The notes below the pieces were generated by a model that worked only from the letters and a program-made list of their open reading frames with translations, ran no database searches and was not told the DNA's origin. The translations under genes and the position numbers were made by a program. A stretch of 64,000 bases of DNA from Streptococcus cristatus (GTDB lineage: Bacteria; Bacillota; Bacilli; Lactobacillales; Streptococcaceae): NCBI RefSeq assembly GCF_001578775.1, contig NZ_KQ969062.1:1163510-1227509 (forward strand). Direction: 5' to 3'. Positions 28,550-38,136 of the stretch are shown piece after piece (position 1 is the stretch's first letter; the number at the start of each line of letters is the position of its first letter).

Positions 28550-29503
28550 TTACTTAAATGGAACAAAATGCTCTCGTTTACGTCTACGACCTTTACAAAT
28601 AATGCAAGGTTCCATGCTACGTTTTTCAAATAGAACTCTTTTCCTGATCATTTTTTTGTATCTATGATTAGGATTGTTTTGGCACTTCCACCAAACTCTA
28701 ATTTGACTTTTACCTGTTACTCTTTCCGGATTAGCAAGCAGTATATTGTTTAAATAATCCCATTCGCTCATTAGATGTAGATGCGTTTCTTTTAGATTAT
28801 TTTGAACTGCAGGAATTATCCGACCTGTGCAATTTGGACAAACATTATCTGTACTAGGTGGATTACTCTTCAGATATCGTTCTAAAACAACATTGAGTTT
28901 TTCTTTGAAATTACAATGACATGTATTACAATGCCAAAGATAGCGTTTATTAGATTTAGTATCTATTACTATTTCTTCCGTAGAAACATTATTCTCAACA
29001 TTCCACATACTATTCAAGTCAGGATAAAGATCTAGTAACGCGTTTAATCCCTTTAAGGGTTCTTTGTTACTACAATAAGGGCAACTATTTTTTACTTCCC
29101 GCCGTCTAGGAATCGAGCATAGGTATTCACCATGGCAGTTAGAGCAACACCACCAATATTTTTTAGTCTCAATGTCTGTTTGTGCAAGGAAAATAGGCAT
29201 TTTATTTTTCTCGCTCCACTCTTCAACCAAAATTGGTTCGTTGTGCAACGCATTGTTTTTGAAAATACTAGTTACCCACTCACAAAAGTTAGGGCAAGTT
29301 TGAAAATTTCGATTGCCTAGTTCAGTTCTTATAATCATTTCCTTAGGACTACAATCAAATTCGATACCACAACAAGGGCAGACCCAACTTACTAAATCAT
29401 TTGACTTGTGCCAGTAATCATCAAGGTTACGGGTGTTTTTAGCATTCCAGAAATCTTTTAGAAATCGGTGTGTTTTCTCTAGTGTATTGAATCCTCTTAG
29501 CAT
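28550..29503 (-). CDS. Zinc-ribbon protein, C-terminal part after an in-frame amber codon
   Basis: 317 residues with repeated pairs of cysteines of the DUF4379 style: WVCPCC, CPNFC, WWCCSNC, CPYC, WHCNTC, CPNC, WWKC and CIIC. Each unit has a W-C-x2-C knuckle followed by a CPxC knuckle, joined by segments like PLKGLNALLDLYPDLNSMW. The reading frame continues directly from the upstream ORF (29513-30403) with only a TAG between them, so this is probably the second half of one protein. If it is made at all, it needs suppression or restart at ATG 29503. The function of DUF4379 proteins is unknown; they are common on mobile elements. Confidence 0.7.
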   Translation of the reverse strand: MLRGFNTLEKTHRFLKDFWNAKNTRNLDDYWHKSNDLVSWVCPCCGIEFDCSPKEMIIRTELGNRNFQTCPNFCEWVTSIFKNNALHNEPILVEEWSEKNKMPIFLAQTDIETKKYWWCCSNCHGEYLCSIPRRREVKNSCPYCSNKEPLKGLNALLDLYPDLNSMWNVENNVSTEEIVIDTKSNKRYLWHCNTCHCNFKEKLNVVLERYLKSNPPSTDNVCPNCTGRIIPAVQNNLKETHLHLMSEWDYLNNILLANPERVTGKSQIRVWWKCQNNPNHRYKKMIRKRVLFEKRSMEPCIICKGRRRKREHFVPFK

Positions 29504-29512
29504 TTTCTGATC

Positions 29513-30403
29513 CTAGCAGTAAGGACAACTATGATTGTCCTTATCCAGAACCTTACAAGAATAAGTGCCTTCGCAGTTCGTACAATTCCACCTTACGTCT
29601 ATATTTGAAAGAGTATCGACCTGACATTCAGCTATTTCATTCTCAGCAGACCATTCATTCAAGTGCTGTGAGTGCAGAAATGAAAGAGGAGGGGTCATCA
29701 TCTGTTCTGTTATTGGCTTGTTGAATGAAGCATGACACTCTGTACAGTAGTATCCCGTCCTTTTTATTCGTGCAAACAACCTATCTATTGATAGTTCAAA
29801 TTCATGCTGACAAGTATCACACTTCCAATGGTGATGTAGGGTAACATTCTCGTTTAGTTTTAAATTCTTAAACTCTTTTTGATTGAGTTCGTCGTGGTAA
29901 ATTTTCGTAAGATTAGGATAAACTTCATGATAAAAATAGTGATAAGACCATTCATTACAATCAATATGAAAGAGCTCCCCTTCTTCTGAATGTAATAATT
30001 TGGGGTTCATTGCGGCGCCCCTCCAGATAACTTGGCACGTAGGGCATTTAAACTGAAAAACTCGTTTAGAGTTAAACTTTTCCTTGCTCAACTTTTCCTT
30101 AATCGTATCTATATCCTCGTGGTGGAAGTCAAGATAGCGTATTAAATCAGGGAACATCGCAAGAATGCTATTTTTATCCTTTTTAAAAACTTTCCCCATC
30201 TTGCAACAAGGGCAAAACTGTTTTCTTCTACGACAAGTTTTAAACACGTCATTAATTCGTGCCTCCCAACTATAAGAACAGTGTGAACAAAGCCAATGAG
30301 CATATTGAACACTCGTGGCTTTTGTTAATTCGATATCCAATTTATTTCGCTCAAAGTCCCAGTACATCAGCAACTCGGGAACTTCCTTAATTGATTGAAC
30401 CAT
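29513..30403 (-). CDS. Zinc-ribbon protein, N-terminal part ending at an amber codon
   Basis: 296 residues with knuckles WLCSHC, CPCC, FKCPTC, WKCDTC, YCTEC, WNCTNC and a final CPYC directly before TAG (29513-29515). In the internal repeat of the downstream half, the same CPYC is followed by S-N-K-E-P-L-K-G-L-N. After the stop here the frame reads D-Q-K-M-L-R-G-F-N, so the stop replaces one residue of a continuous unit. ATG 30403 has AGAAGGAAG upstream; an earlier in-frame ATG overlaps the previous gene. It is last in the recombinase operon. Confidence 0.72.
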   Translation of the reverse strand: MVQSIKEVPELLMYWDFERNKLDIELTKATSVQYAHWLCSHCSYSWEARINDVFKTCRRRKQFCPCCKMGKVFKKDKNSILAMFPDLIRYLDFHHEDIDTIKEKLSKEKFNSKRVFQFKCPTCQVIWRGAAMNPKLLHSEEGELFHIDCNEWSYHYFYHEVYPNLTKIYHDELNQKEFKNLKLNENVTLHHHWKCDTCQHEFELSIDRLFARIKRTGYYCTECHASFNKPITEQMMTPPLSFLHSQHLNEWSAENEIAECQVDTLSNIDVRWNCTNCEGTYSCKVLDKDNHSCPYC

Positions 30404-30419
30404 GGGTTTGTCTTCCTTC

Positions 30420-31121
30420 TTAGTACTTTGTGGCGTTATCCAACATATTTTTAATATTAACAACCTTACTTTGGCTTCCTGACTGACTTATCGTTTCTTT
30501 GCTGAAATCGATCTCCGTGTCAACTGTAATAATCTGACTTGCTAAAAACTCGTCTGTGATGACTTTGGTGTCAGATTTTAACAATCCTTCTTCCTTGAGC
30601 AGTTCTTTTGCAATTTCAGGATAGACAGATGTTTTCAGAATAGACCGTAGCTTCACTACTTCATCCTGGAGCTCTTTCCTCTCTTTTTCATCATTTTCTG
30701 CCTTTTCAGTCTTTAACTCTAGTTTCTTGTTTATTTCTCTTAGCTTGTCTGCCTCATCTTTAAATTGCAAAGCAACTTCTACAATTCGTTTGTAGTGGCG
30801 ATTTAATTCCATCAATGTTGCTTTTATGGCTCTTGGAGTACGGTTAGTCCTTATAAAGTTTTCGACATCTAAGGTTTTGTAGGTAATAATAGTTTGGAAA
30901 TCTTCATCATTACTCTTCGCTTTTAAATCCGCCAGCAGACCTCTGAATGCAACGTTCCGTCTGATGGTAGTATCTGCAACCTTCGAATACCCATTTGTTC
31001 TTAAGTGTTCACCGAACTGAGGTAGTTTAAAAAGATTGATGTTGCTGTTACACTTCTTCTCTAAATAATGATCAAACATCTCAATCAATTCTTCGTCAGA
31101 TATGAACTTCTTCCTTGCCAT
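30420..31121 (-). CDS. TnpC-like coiled-coil partner of the recombinases
   Basis: A 233-residue protein with an N-terminal helical, possibly DNA-binding segment (residues 5-65) and a long charged coiled coil near 100-165 (KLREINKKLELKTEKAENDE). Position and type match the small third protein (TnpC) of Tn554-family transposons, which helps orient integration. AGGAGG precedes ATG 31121, and the start overlaps the end of the upstream recombinase by 26 bases. Confidence 0.65.
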   Translation of the reverse strand: MARKKFISDEELIEMFDHYLEKKCNSNINLFKLPQFGEHLRTNGYSKVADTTIRRNVAFRGLLADLKAKSNDEDFQTIITYKTLDVENFIRTNRTPRAIKATLMELNRHYKRIVEVALQFKDEADKLREINKKLELKTEKAENDEKERKELQDEVVKLRSILKTSVYPEIAKELLKEEGLLKSDTKVITDEFLASQIITVDTEIDFSKETISQSGSQSKVVNIKNMLDNATKY

Positions 31122-32772
31122 ATTTTTCCTCCTCATTAGCTTGTTTTGCGGTTAAATATTCTTGATATGAGTGACTAACAGCACTCAGTTTTAATAGGGC
31201 TTCACCGATGTCCTCTATATGTCCTTTACCTTGTCGCACTCGCTTAATAGCTTGATCTACTAGTAAGGCTTCCTGATCGACAGATTTTTTAAAGGTCTTA
31301 TCCATCGTGAAGTAGTCTTTCCCAACTTTTCGATAAAAGGGACAACTAGTACAAGCTCCCAACTCTGCATGATTGCTGATGACCTTCAAACAGTCTGAGA
31401 AGTCTCCAATTGCGTAGAGAGGAGAATAACACCGTCCTTTGTTATCTAATTGTACATAGGCTTTTCCAACAGTATACTTGCGTTGAGCTTTGCTAATCTC
31501 GTAGGTGGTTTGTGAACTGGTGAGCTTACGATAGACTTGATAACTCCGACATTCGATGAATTGGCTAAGGTTAGAGAAATAGTGAGAGGAGGTTGTAACA
31601 TTATCATGTCCAGCAAGAAGCATAGCTGTCACTGGACTACTACCTTCAGCAATCAGGTTAATCATGGCAATATGTCGTGTATCACCAATGTGGATGAAAT
31701 TAATTTCATTGTCCTTCAATCGACTAGGCGGATTGAGGTAGTGAACGTGATGGCCATATTGCTCAGAGATAACCTCATTGAAAAAGTATTTGAGAATGGT
31801 ATTTAGATTGGTATAGGTCAAAAAACGGTTGTTTATCCCCGTTCTCCTCTCCCACCGTTTATAGTGGGTATCCGTCACAAAGAGGGTATCCAGTTTTGTT
31901 GAAGCTAAGTCTTTGGTTAAATCCAAATAGTGCTGGATGGTTAAAGCTAACTTTTCAGGAATTTCATAGGTGGTCAAGTAATAGTCTTCTGCTATCTTGT
32001 GAGAGACACCTTTTTCCTTCCCTTTGAGATTGTTACGCCTCAGGGTTAAATAATACTTCCCTTGCTCTTCAGACAAGCACTCTCTCTGAGTTAGTAAGAA
32101 CTCTCGAGGACGCAAAGGAACCACAGCTGTAATCTGCCACCAGAGGTACAAAGGGTAATAGAACAGTCGTTCTTCATCAGGTAGTTGTTGCTTCCAGTAA
32201 TCATTTAAAATGTCGTTGAAAGTGAAATAAGATTGAAACTGAGCTAACTGACGTTGTTTCCGTGGTTTCAGTTCGTACTGACTGGTAATCAAATTATCTA
32301 GCTGCTCCAGAAATTGGTTCATGATAAGTGTTTCATAACAAGGCAGGCTAGAGAAAAAGTCAATGCAGAGGGTTGGTGACGTTATTTTAATATCATAGAC
32401 ATCTTTTAGGATATTCTGCTTGGTCTCTTTGACCAATCGCTTTATATCACGTAAGAAAGCCTGCAGGGATACTAATACATGCTGATCCATTGATAGGATA
32501 ATGAAACTCTTTAAGTAATTCACAAAAATCTCGTAACCTAGACCAAATATGGGTTCATAAACTCTCTTGTAATGAAACAGATTGATGTTAAAAAGAAAGC
32601 TGATATTGGCATATTCATTGGTAGTCTGCCATTTATGGGCATCAAAGTCCGACGTTAGAATGATTCCCTTTTCTACATAATCAATAAAATACTCCTGTGC
32701 TTGATGTACTATAGTATCATCGAAATCTGAAATCGTTTTAACTGTTCGGAATAATTTAGCTTGATGGTTCAA
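31096..32772 (-). CDS. Tyrosine recombinase, third of the trio
   Basis: 558 residues. The catalytic half shows Arg221 in VVPLRPREF, the DTRH segment with Arg366, His389 in LLAGHDN, and Tyr398 in TTSSHYF. The usual first His of the HxxR box is not at its normal place (Gly363). A cysteine pair follows near the C-terminus (CTSCPFY), a likely zinc site. The start is TTG in a TTGA overlap with the upstream gene, so it depends on coupled translation. Confidence 0.82.
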   Translation of the reverse strand: MNHQAKLFRTVKTISDFDDTIVHQAQEYFIDYVEKGIILTSDFDAHKWQTTNEYANISFLFNINLFHYKRVYEPIFGLGYEIFVNYLKSFIILSMDQHVLVSLQAFLRDIKRLVKETKQNILKDVYDIKITSPTLCIDFFSSLPCYETLIMNQFLEQLDNLITSQYELKPRKQRQLAQFQSYFTFNDILNDYWKQQLPDEERLFYYPLYLWWQITAVVPLRPREFLLTQRECLSEEQGKYYLTLRRNNLKGKEKGVSHKIAEDYYLTTYEIPEKLALTIQHYLDLTKDLASTKLDTLFVTDTHYKRWERRTGINNRFLTYTNLNTILKYFFNEVISEQYGHHVHYLNPPSRLKDNEINFIHIGDTRHIAMINLIAEGSSPVTAMLLAGHDNVTTSSHYFSNLSQFIECRSYQVYRKLTSSQTTYEISKAQRKYTVGKAYVQLDNKGRCYSPLYAIGDFSDCLKVISNHAELGACTSCPFYRKVGKDYFTMDKTFKKSVDQEALLVDQAIKRVRQGKGHIEDIGEALLKLSAVSHSYQEYLTAKQANEEEKYGKEEVHI

Positions 32773-34622
32773 CTGACTAACTCCTTTATAATCTCTTCGT
32801 AGTCGCTCAATACTTCTTCGCCGTATTGGTCAGACAAGGCTTGTAACATTTCTGTTAAACAGGGCTTCAACTGGTTCTCTAAAATAGCGCGAATTTTCCC
32901 TTTCTCCAAGTCATTCTGTACCTTGCCATATTGTCTATTCAGCCGATTAAACTCGCCAATCAAGAGTAACAAGGTTGAGGTTGTCTGTAACTCATAGGTA
33001 CAGCCTACACAGTGCTGTCTATCATCATAAGGACAAAATCTTCCTAGAGCTGACAAGAGACACATACTCTCGGCTTGCTTAGAAAAAGCCTCACTATTTC
33101 CAATACGATGACAAACTGAGAGAAGTTGCTTGGGTTCCATTTGCTCCTCTACTACCACTTTCAGAGCCTTCTGAGACCTAGTATCTGCTCGCACACTAAG
33201 TTCCAGGGTCTTTTCAATCTCAGCGGGTGATAGGTTTAATGTCTTAATCATTTTGGTTTGCTGATTAGGACTCAACTCTTTGTATTTGCCTCTCGTTACA
33301 ATGGTTAAAAGCATAGACGGCACCATTGATAAAACCCCTCGTTCAAAAAGTTCCTTTGCTACCATTTCAGGTTGTAATTGACCTAATTGAGCATCTTTGA
33401 GGTAGGCTGTGGTAGTTTGAGCAAACTCATCGTAAGATCCCTTGTGGCTTCTAGCTAGGGCTGCTAAGAAGTAACCTTTGATATTAAGCTCGGATTTTTC
33501 ATTTAAGACATCATCAGCTAGCATAGCAACAGCTTGTAAATAGGACTTATTAGCTGATCGACTGCTAAAATCCCTCTCTAGGAAAAACTCCCCAATTTCC
33601 TCGCCCATATAACGGCTAATCCGCTCATAATCAGTAATTTTACGAATGAGTGGACCATCTATACCATTTTCTTCGAAAATATGATAGTGAGCCTCACATA
33701 CGGCTAAAAGAGTTCCTATTAACACCTGACAGCTTTCTGGTACATGAAACTTTAACTGACTGACATTAGAAGCTCTTTGTGTTTTGTTAGGTGTGATATT
33801 GAGATAGGTTAAACGGGTCGTAATGCTAAGAAGCGTTTTTCTTGCCTCGCTAGTATCCCAGGTCCCTTCTTTGACAGCAGCTAGCACTTCTTCAGGCTCT
33901 CTCGGTAATTGTGGATGTCCAATTCTTTCTAAGTCAGTTGTTCTAAGGGCACAAATGAAATGGAGGGCTAGGTACAGCCATGTGTCTGCATAGTCTTTAG
34001 AGGAAGCCGCTTGAGCTAACATCTCATTTTCTTGTATATAGTTGTCATTAAAGAGATAAAACATCAATTTTAGGTAATCATTCAGCTCATAAGCACCATT
34101 TTTATCTTCCAAGGTATATCGACTGGTCATCTCATAAGTATTGCGATAGCGAGTCACTCCTTTTTGCAAAAGCCAAGAGGCAAAAGCAATACAGTCGTCG
34201 CCATGGTTTTTGCTGAGAATTTCTGTAGCCTGCTCAATCAGTTTCTCCAACTCTTTATCATTGTACAAGAATAGATCCTTAGTTAGATAATAGGCTAGAA
34301 AGTCCTGTAGGTAAAACTGACTGGCTTCATCTAAGTTGTTAAGCTTAACGTACTCTTTGAAATACTTCTGTGTAGCCGAGTATCTTTGTTTCAAGATAGT
34401 TGAGATAGATTTTACTCCTAGTTGTGCAGATAGGTAGCCTTCTAGCTTATCTTTTAAAACTGCTGCATCTATTTCTGATATGGTGAAATTACTCCTATTG
34501 ATAGATAACCCAAACCAAGCATTATCTAAGAGAAACTGACTGACCATTTCTCTAACTTCCGGAGTGTCTTTGTCTAAGTCAATCAAAACTTTCTCCAGAA
34601 TATCTTTTATAAAAACGCTCAC
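32769..34622 (-). CDS. Tyrosine recombinase-like protein, second of the trio (TnpB-like)
   Basis: 617 residues, close in size to Tn554 TnpB. ALRTTDLERI near 220 is a good box I arginine, and AALARSHKGSYDEF...TAYL near 390-415 may hold the later His and Tyr. The HxxR box is not clear, so it may be a degenerate or accessory recombinase. A cysteine/histidine cluster (CPYDDRQHCVGC) lies near 545-557. GTG start overlaps the upstream stop (GTGA). Confidence 0.72.
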   Translation of the reverse strand: MSVFIKDILEKVLIDLDKDTPEVREMVSQFLLDNAWFGLSINRSNFTISEIDAAVLKDKLEGYLSAQLGVKSISTILKQRYSATQKYFKEYVKLNNLDEASQFYLQDFLAYYLTKDLFLYNDKELEKLIEQATEILSKNHGDDCIAFASWLLQKGVTRYRNTYEMTSRYTLEDKNGAYELNDYLKLMFYLFNDNYIQENEMLAQAASSKDYADTWLYLALHFICALRTTDLERIGHPQLPREPEEVLAAVKEGTWDTSEARKTLLSITTRLTYLNITPNKTQRASNVSQLKFHVPESCQVLIGTLLAVCEAHYHIFEENGIDGPLIRKITDYERISRYMGEEIGEFFLERDFSSRSANKSYLQAVAMLADDVLNEKSELNIKGYFLAALARSHKGSYDEFAQTTTAYLKDAQLGQLQPEMVAKELFERGVLSMVPSMLLTIVTRGKYKELSPNQQTKMIKTLNLSPAEIEKTLELSVRADTRSQKALKVVVEEQMEPKQLLSVCHRIGNSEAFSKQAESMCLLSALGRFCPYDDRQHCVGCTYELQTTSTLLLLIGEFNRLNRQYGKVQNDLEKGKIRAILENQLKPCLTEMLQALSDQYGEEVLSDYEEIIKELVS

Positions 34623-35887
34623 ACTTTACCTCCTTTGCTAAATAGATCATCTGCTCTCCATCTCATGTAAGCAAATACTCCATCATTGACCTGTTCATAT
34701 TGTTTAGCGATTTCACCTTTGTTCTGTAAATAAACCCAGGCACTATCTGGCGACTTGTCTCCTCTTGCTGACATTAATTCACTAATTTCTGACACGCCAG
34801 ATAGGACTAACTGGGTCGTGTACCAATGCCTGAAGATATGAGGAGAGATATTGTGTTCCTGCAAGAGCTGACCAAAAAATACCACTTCTGCATTATCTGA
34901 TCTCAAATAAATTGGTATCATCTCCTCTCGAATAATTCGACGAAAGCGTTGATAATAAACATCATAGGTGAGAGCTTTCCCTCGTTTGTTTAGATTCAGT
35001 GGTCCATAATCTTTCTCATATTTCTTACCCTCCAGATAGCTCATATAGTCGTTATATACTTCTAAAAATATTTCAAGAAAGATATAAGGCACTGCCTGCA
35101 TCCGTTCTTTCTTGATTCGTCCTGTGGGCCTTAAATCACTCCTCAAAGGCATTTCTTTTCGTAGATCGATCTCTACCTTGAAGGTCTCGCCTTCACTTTG
35201 GTGAAACAAAACACCTGCTCCTAGCGGGCTATCCTCTCGCCTAACATTACAAGCCTCAGATGGTCGTAAGCCTACAAAAGCTCCCAGTGCTACCACCATG
35301 AGTAAGTCTTTGTGATATTCTGCAATGTGGGCAAACAACATTTCAAAGGCAGCGTTTGGCATATCTCTAAAAATAGATTGTTCGGTCTGACTATCATCCA
35401 CATAAACATCAAATTTAGGTTCTTTTCGCTTAATCAATCTCCCTCGTCTATTAGTGAAGGTGGTTATTTCATAAAGATCACTAGGACATAAAATTGCCTT
35501 GTCTTTGCGTTCCTTAAGGTAAAGGGTTAGAAAATCAAGTACGGTATTGATACAAATTTTAACCGTAGATTTCTTTCGGTGTCTAGAGTTTCCTGGAAGA
35601 GTTCCTAAGCCATAATTCATCAGAAAATCTTTGACCATATCAAGAGTTAGATGATTTAAGCTAGTAATCCCCTTTTCACCAAAGACATAATTGAGAAATT
35701 TGATGACATAAGAAAATCGCTTATTTCCATCATCAGAAATTGATTTAATCTTCGAGGATGACTTTACATAGCGATGAAAATTTGTAAACTGCAAGCTACT
35801 GTCAGAGGATTTGATGACAATAAATTGCTTCGTCACAATGTGACTATCACCTAAAATTAAAGAATGTTTATAGCTGACAAATTTCAT
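34619..35887 (-). CDS. Tyrosine recombinase/integrase, first of the trio (TnpA-like)
   Basis: 422 residues with a full catalytic set: Arg208 in FVGLRPSEA, His350 and Arg353 in HIFRHW, and Tyr387 in DSAWVYLQ. The N-terminal part has the core-binding four-helix region. A strong AAAGGAGG site precedes the ATG. It is the first gene of an operon of at least five genes read away from the hdiR-like repressor. It is likely the main catalytic recombinase of the element. Confidence 0.88.
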   Translation of the reverse strand: MKFVSYKHSLILGDSHIVTKQFIVIKSSDSSLQFTNFHRYVKSSSKIKSISDDGNKRFSYVIKFLNYVFGEKGITSLNHLTLDMVKDFLMNYGLGTLPGNSRHRKKSTVKICINTVLDFLTLYLKERKDKAILCPSDLYEITTFTNRRGRLIKRKEPKFDVYVDDSQTEQSIFRDMPNAAFEMLFAHIAEYHKDLLMVVALGAFVGLRPSEACNVRREDSPLGAGVLFHQSEGETFKVEIDLRKEMPLRSDLRPTGRIKKERMQAVPYIFLEIFLEVYNDYMSYLEGKKYEKDYGPLNLNKRGKALTYDVYYQRFRRIIREEMIPIYLRSDNAEVVFFGQLLQEHNISPHIFRHWYTTQLVLSGVSEISELMSARGDKSPDSAWVYLQNKGEIAKQYEQVNDGVFAYMRWRADDLFSKGGKV

Positions 35888-35928
35888 AGTTCCTCCTTTG
35901 GGTTAATTATTTAGTTTATTTTTTGCGT

Positions 35929-36013
35929 ATATTATAACTTTTTGTTAAAATATTTGTAAAGAAAAAAGTTAACAAATTGTAGTATATCAAATAAAGTTAA
36001 TTAACAAAAGTTA
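35929..36013. promoter_or_regulatory. Shared divergent promoter/operator region of recombinases and hdiR-umuC
   Basis: The minus strand has TTTACA (35960-35955), 18 bases, TATAAT (35936-35931) for the recombinases. Three related motifs lie here: AACTTTTTGTTAA at 35936-35948, AAAAGTTAACAAATT at 35964-35978, and AAAGTTAATTAACAAAAGTTA at 35993-36013. The first touches the recombinase -10 box and the last lies just before the hdiR ribosome site. They are good candidate operators for the adjacent LexA-like repressor. Confidence 0.6.
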
Positions 36014-36030
36014 CAGAAGAGAGATTAATT

Positions 36031-36714
36031 ATGTTTTCAGGTCAACGTTTAAAAACACTTCGTAAAGAGAAAAAAATGAGCCAAGAAAAACTCGGCTCAC
36101 TTCTTAACATTTCTAAAGTAGCGGTATCTAATTGGGAAAATGGAAAGTCTTTCCCTACCCTTGATAATCTCAATGAATTGGCGAAGGTTCTAGAAGTGGA
36201 TACCGACTACTTCACTGAGCACGGAGAAATTATCCGTATCTACAGCCGTTTGAACAAGTCAAACCAGCACAAGGTTGTAAACTACTCATCCGAATTACTG
36301 GAACAACAAATTTCAGATGATGATAACATCGTTGACCTATATAGTTACAAAACTTACGAAGGTCTATCAGCTGGAACAGGCTACTCCTACTTCAATGATG
36401 GAGATTATACTCTTACCTACTCAACAGAAAATATCTCTCATGATTTTGCCTCCTGGGTTGTTGGAGACTCAATGGAGCCAGAACTGCCAAATGGAGATGT
36501 GGTCTTGATTAAGCAATCCACTAACCTAGATGATGGAGATATTTACGCTGTTGAGTTTAACGAACAAACCTATGTGAAGAAAGTGTACCGTCATAAAACC
36601 TATCTCCGTCTTGTTTCTATCAACGAGAACTACGATGATATATTTGCACCTTATGAAGAAAACCCTCGCATTATCGGAAAGATTGTGGGGCACTTCACAC
36701 CGATTGAACAGTAA
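36031..36714 (+). CDS. hdiR: LexA/HdiR-like self-cleaving repressor
   Basis: 227 residues: an N-terminal Xre-type helix-turn-helix (residues 1-60, QEKLGSLLNISKVAVSNWE) and a C-terminal S24 peptidase domain. The cleavage site looks like SAGTGY (Ala-Gly), the catalytic Ser is in GDSMEPELPNGD, and the Lys is in YVKKVYR. Such proteins cut themselves when RecA is activated by DNA damage. It heads the umuC operon and is divergent from the recombinase operon, so it probably represses both. Confidence 0.88.
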   Translation: MFSGQRLKTLRKEKKMSQEKLGSLLNISKVAVSNWENGKSFPTLDNLNELAKVLEVDTDYFTEHGEIIRIYSRLNKSNQHKVVNYSSELLEQQISDDDNIVDLYSYKTYEGLSAGTGYSYFNDGDYTLTYSTENISHDFASWVVGDSMEPELPNGDVVLIKQSTNLDDGDIYAVEFNEQTYVKKVYRHKTYLRLVSINENYDDIFAPYEENPRIIGKIVGHFTPIEQ

Positions 36715-36725
36715 AGGAAATTTTT

Positions 36726-38132
36726 ATGGGATACATTGACTATTCTAGGGAACCACAATCGGACATTACCTTTATAGACATGAAATCCTTTTATGCAAGT
36801 GTGGAGTGTGTCGCAAGGGGGTTGAATCCTCTTCGAACCTCTCTATGTGTTATGAGCCGAGCAGATAACAGTGCTGGGCTTATACTTGCAGCTTCTCCTG
36901 TGTTTAAGAAGGTTTTTGGAAAAAGTAATGTTGGACGCTCCTATGACCTCCCTTTTGATATCAAGACGAGAAAGTTCAATTACCAGAATGCCTGGAAACA
37001 AGGGATAGAGGTTACTCCCCAATACAAATCTTTTATCGAGAATTGGGCAAGAAGAACCCTCATTGTTCCACCAAGGATGGAGCTGTACATCGAGAAGAAT
37101 ATCGAAATCCAACATATCTTTCAAAACTTCGCATCACCGGCTGACATCCTCCCCTATTCTATAGATGAAGGTTTTATTGACTTGACCAACTCTTTGAACT
37201 ACTTTATACCTAATCATTCATTGTCTCGTAAGGATAAGTTGGATAATCTATCGGCCCTCATACAGCGTGAAATTTGGAGACAGACAGGCATTATTTCCAC
37301 TATAGGTATGAGTAATGCCAATCCCTTACTTGCAAAGCTAGCCCTTGACAACGAGGCTAAAAAGACCGTGACAATGCGAGCGAATTGGTCCTATGGAGAT
37401 ATTGAAACAAAAGTATGGTCTATTTCCAACCTCACTGACTTTTGGGGAATCGGAAGTCGGACGGAAAAGAGACTGAGAAAGCTAGGCATCACTTCTGTAA
37501 AAGAGCTTGCGAATAGCAATCCTGACCTGCTTAAAGAGGAATTTGGTAAGGTAGGTGTTCAGCTTTGGTTCCATGCAAACGGTGTGGATGAAAGTAATGT
37601 CCACACCCCCTATAAACCTAAATCTCATGGACTAGGTAATTCTCAGATACTGCCTCGTGACTATCACAATAGGCGAGAAATTGAAATCGCCCTTGCAGAA
37701 ATGGCGGAAAAAGTGGCTCTTCGCCTGAGGAATGCTCATAAAAAGGCAACAGTCGTTTCTATTCACATCTCCTACTCTAAGATGGAGATGAAAAGTTCCA
37801 TCAATGCACAAATGAAGATAGAGCCCGCTAGTCTCCCTAAAACGATGGTTGACCATGTTCTGAACCTCTTTAGGAGTAAATACACCTCAGGAGCTATTAG
37901 ACAGATTGGAGTATCTTATGGTGGCTTTGTGGACGAAAACTATACATTACTCTCTCTATTTGATGATGTAGAGGCATTAGAGAAAGAAGAGAAGCTACAA
38001 GTTGCTGTAGACGCTATACGAGAAAAATATGGCTTTTTAGCCATTCAAAAAGGAACCGTCCTGATGGAAGGTTCCCGTAATATTGAAAGGAGTAAACTTG
38101 TCGGTGGACACTCTGCCGACGGCGTAGATTAA
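36726..38132 (+). CDS. umuC: Y-family DNA polymerase, UmuC/ImpB type
   Basis: A 468-residue error-prone lesion-bypass polymerase. It has the N-terminal metal residues in FIDMKSFYASVE, the central SIDEGFIDLT acidic pair, the helix-hairpin-helix LTDFWGIGSRTEKRLRKLG, and the little-finger domain. It lies directly behind the hdiR-like repressor, so it should be DNA-damage inducible. This operon type is common on streptococcal integrative elements and plasmids. Confidence 0.93.
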   Translation: MGYIDYSREPQSDITFIDMKSFYASVECVARGLNPLRTSLCVMSRADNSAGLILAASPVFKKVFGKSNVGRSYDLPFDIKTRKFNYQNAWKQGIEVTPQYKSFIENWARRTLIVPPRMELYIEKNIEIQHIFQNFASPADILPYSIDEGFIDLTNSLNYFIPNHSLSRKDKLDNLSALIQREIWRQTGIISTIGMSNANPLLAKLALDNEAKKTVTMRANWSYGDIETKVWSISNLTDFWGIGSRTEKRLRKLGITSVKELANSNPDLLKEEFGKVGVQLWFHANGVDESNVHTPYKPKSHGLGNSQILPRDYHNRREIEIALAEMAEKVALRLRNAHKKATVVSIHISYSKMEMKSSINAQMKIEPASLPKTMVDHVLNLFRSKYTSGAIRQIGVSYGGFVDENYTLLSLFDDVEALEKEEKLQVAVDAIREKYGFLAIQKGTVLMEGSRNIERSKLVGGHSADGVD

Positions 38133-38136
38133 AACT

